From: Bacillus sp. HMF5848
Lineage (GTDB): Bacteria > Bacillota > Bacilli > Bacillales > HMF5848
DNA length: 64,000 nt
Direction: 5' to 3'
Assembly: GCF_003944835.1 (NCBI RefSeq)
Contig: NZ_RWIV01000001.1
Coordinates: 1,031,501-1,095,500 of the forward strand
A program made the position numbers and the translations under genes. Positions 63,414-64,000 of this stretch are shown in pieces. Under the pieces are notes generated by a model. It did no database searches. It was given only the letters and a program-made list of their open reading frames with translations, and was not told the origin of the DNA. Position 1 is the first letter of the stretch. Each line of letters opens with the position of its first letter.

Positions 63414-63428
63414 TAACTTAAAAGAAAT

Positions 63429-63452
63429 AAGGCTGCCTAATAGGCAGCCTTT
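63429..63452. terminator. Hairpin between convergent genes
   Basis: AAGGCTGCC / GGCAGCCTT perfect 9-bp stem, 5-nt loop; serves the 63413 gene and trpP. Confidence 0.8.
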
Positions 63453-63468
63453 CATGTGTGTATTTTCT

Positions 63469-63999
63469 TTACATTTGTGGAACTAGTGTTGTGCGCCTTA
63501 ATATTTGTTGAACAATTGGGTGTAATACAACCATAGCAATTGTATTTAAGACTGTTGCTGGAAGAACAACTGCAACAAATAAAACCATAAAACCAGCAGG
63601 TAAGCCGACAATGGCAAGTGCCGCCGTTAAGAAAATAATACCTGAAACAATGGTTCCAACTGCTGTTATAATAGCTGCAAACACAACATTTTGACTGTAT
63701 TTCTTTAGAGCGATAATGACTAATACGATTACAAGCGACGTAATTATCTTATCGACCATATTGGGTAGGAATCCACCAGGAAATGTTGTTGTAAGTCCAG
63801 AAATCAAACCGGTTACAATACCTAACACAACAGCATAATTTGCTTGCGGAAATAGTAGCAACCCTAGGAACATCATAATAAGAAGCATATCTGGCTTCAT
63901 ACCTGATCCATATCCAGGAATAACTGCGTGTAAAACTGCTCCAATCCCAATAAACAGTGACAATAAGACTAGTACTCTCGTATTCATTTTCATGCTCAT
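63469..63999 (-). CDS. trpP: TrpP, tryptophan transporter
   Basis: Up to 176 residues, about five membrane helices; GIGAVLHAVIPGYGSGMKPD and FPQANYAVVLGIVTGL are typical TrpP (YhaG) sequences. Candidate ATGs at 63999, 63993 and 63987; the ribosome site lies beyond the window edge, so the start is undecided. Known: tryptophan uptake, with translation controlled by TRAP in B. subtilis; the TRAP region is not visible here. Confidence 0.9.
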   Translation of the reverse strand: MSMKMNTRVLVLLSLFIGIGAVLHAVIPGYGSGMKPDMLLIMMFLGLLLFPQANYAVVLGIVTGLISGLTTTFPGGFLPNMVDKIITSLVIVLVIIALKKYSQNVVFAAIITAVGTIVSGIIFLTAALAIVGLPAGFMVLFVAVVLPATVLNTIAMVVLHPIVQQILRRTTLVPQM

Positions 64000-64000
64000 C

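Overview
The window comes from a low-GC, endospore-forming Firmicute of the Bacillaceae (Bacillus in the broad sense). Evidence seen directly: strong AGGAGG ribosome-binding sites, frequent GTG and TTG starts, two alpha/beta small acid-soluble spore proteins, ScoC/Hpr, PrsA, HemZ, TrpP, and a long block whose gene content follows the B. subtilis yhe-yha region (BmrCD, YheA, YheB, YheC/D-like proteins, SspB-like, HemZ, YhaR, YhzD, YhaQP, YhaONM, PrsA, YhaI, Hpr, TrpP). The species cannot be fixed from the sequence alone.

Layout. 1-7.7 kb: the 3' end of an acyl-CoA carboxylase beta subunit; an ammonium transporter behind three perfect TnrA/GlnR boxes; a DUF294 nucleotidyltransferase overlapping a DEDDh exonuclease; a cold-shock protein; an ABC-2 type exporter on the minus strand. 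7.9-12.4 kb: divergent GH65 disaccharide phosphorylase and GH13 oligo-1,6-glucosidase sharing a control region with a cre-like site. 12.6-18 kb: an accessory stretch of small, mostly unrecognised genes, each ended by a hairpin, several with a TTAACGG motif at or near the stop, plus a GC-rich palindromic element and a decayed glyoxalase. 18-27 kb: LCP cell-wall ligase, MFS exporter, membrane protein, HD-GYP protein, then a heterodimeric BmrCD-type multidrug exporter preceded by a leader peptide and an attenuator. 27-31 kb: lipoprotein, an alpha-carbonic anhydrase lacking one zinc ligand, two membrane proteins, and a HAD-family protein lacking the nucleophile Asp.

31.6-32.2 kb holds a phased tandem repeat: about 25 TTCAAGA-headed units of about 20.5 bp in an 82-83 bp higher-order period. 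32.3-39.6 kb: YheA, YheB, then four tandem ATP-grasp paralogs of the YheC/YheD spore family. 39.7-42.6 kb: a fused two-domain CsoR/CstR-type regulator, a PucR/CdaR-type regulator, and the sugar-ABC ATPase MsmX behind cre-like sites. 42.6-45.7 kb: zinc-ribbon protein, a divergent SASP pair, and a CNNM/CorC-type protein. The rightward SASP gene has an upstream region that folds into a compact tRNA-like cloverleaf followed by ACCA. 46-64 kb: the conserved hemZ-yhaR-yhzD-yhaQP / yhaONM / prsA / yhaI / hpr / trpP block, interrupted at 52.7-53.9 kb by a zinc-ribbon protein and two acetyltransferases.

How the genes fit together: GH65, MalL and MsmX are parts of a maltodextrin/oligosaccharide pathway whose importer lies elsewhere, and all have CcpA-type sites nearby. 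YhaO/YhaN/YhaM form a nuclease cluster. Spore functions (SASPs, YheC/D paralogs, YjcZ-type peptide, DUF3231 protein, ScoC) are spread through the right half. The observations most worth checking are the tRNA-like leader, the phased repeat array, the fused CstR-like regulator, the triple nitrogen box, the BmrCD attenuator and the two enzymes with substituted catalytic residues.
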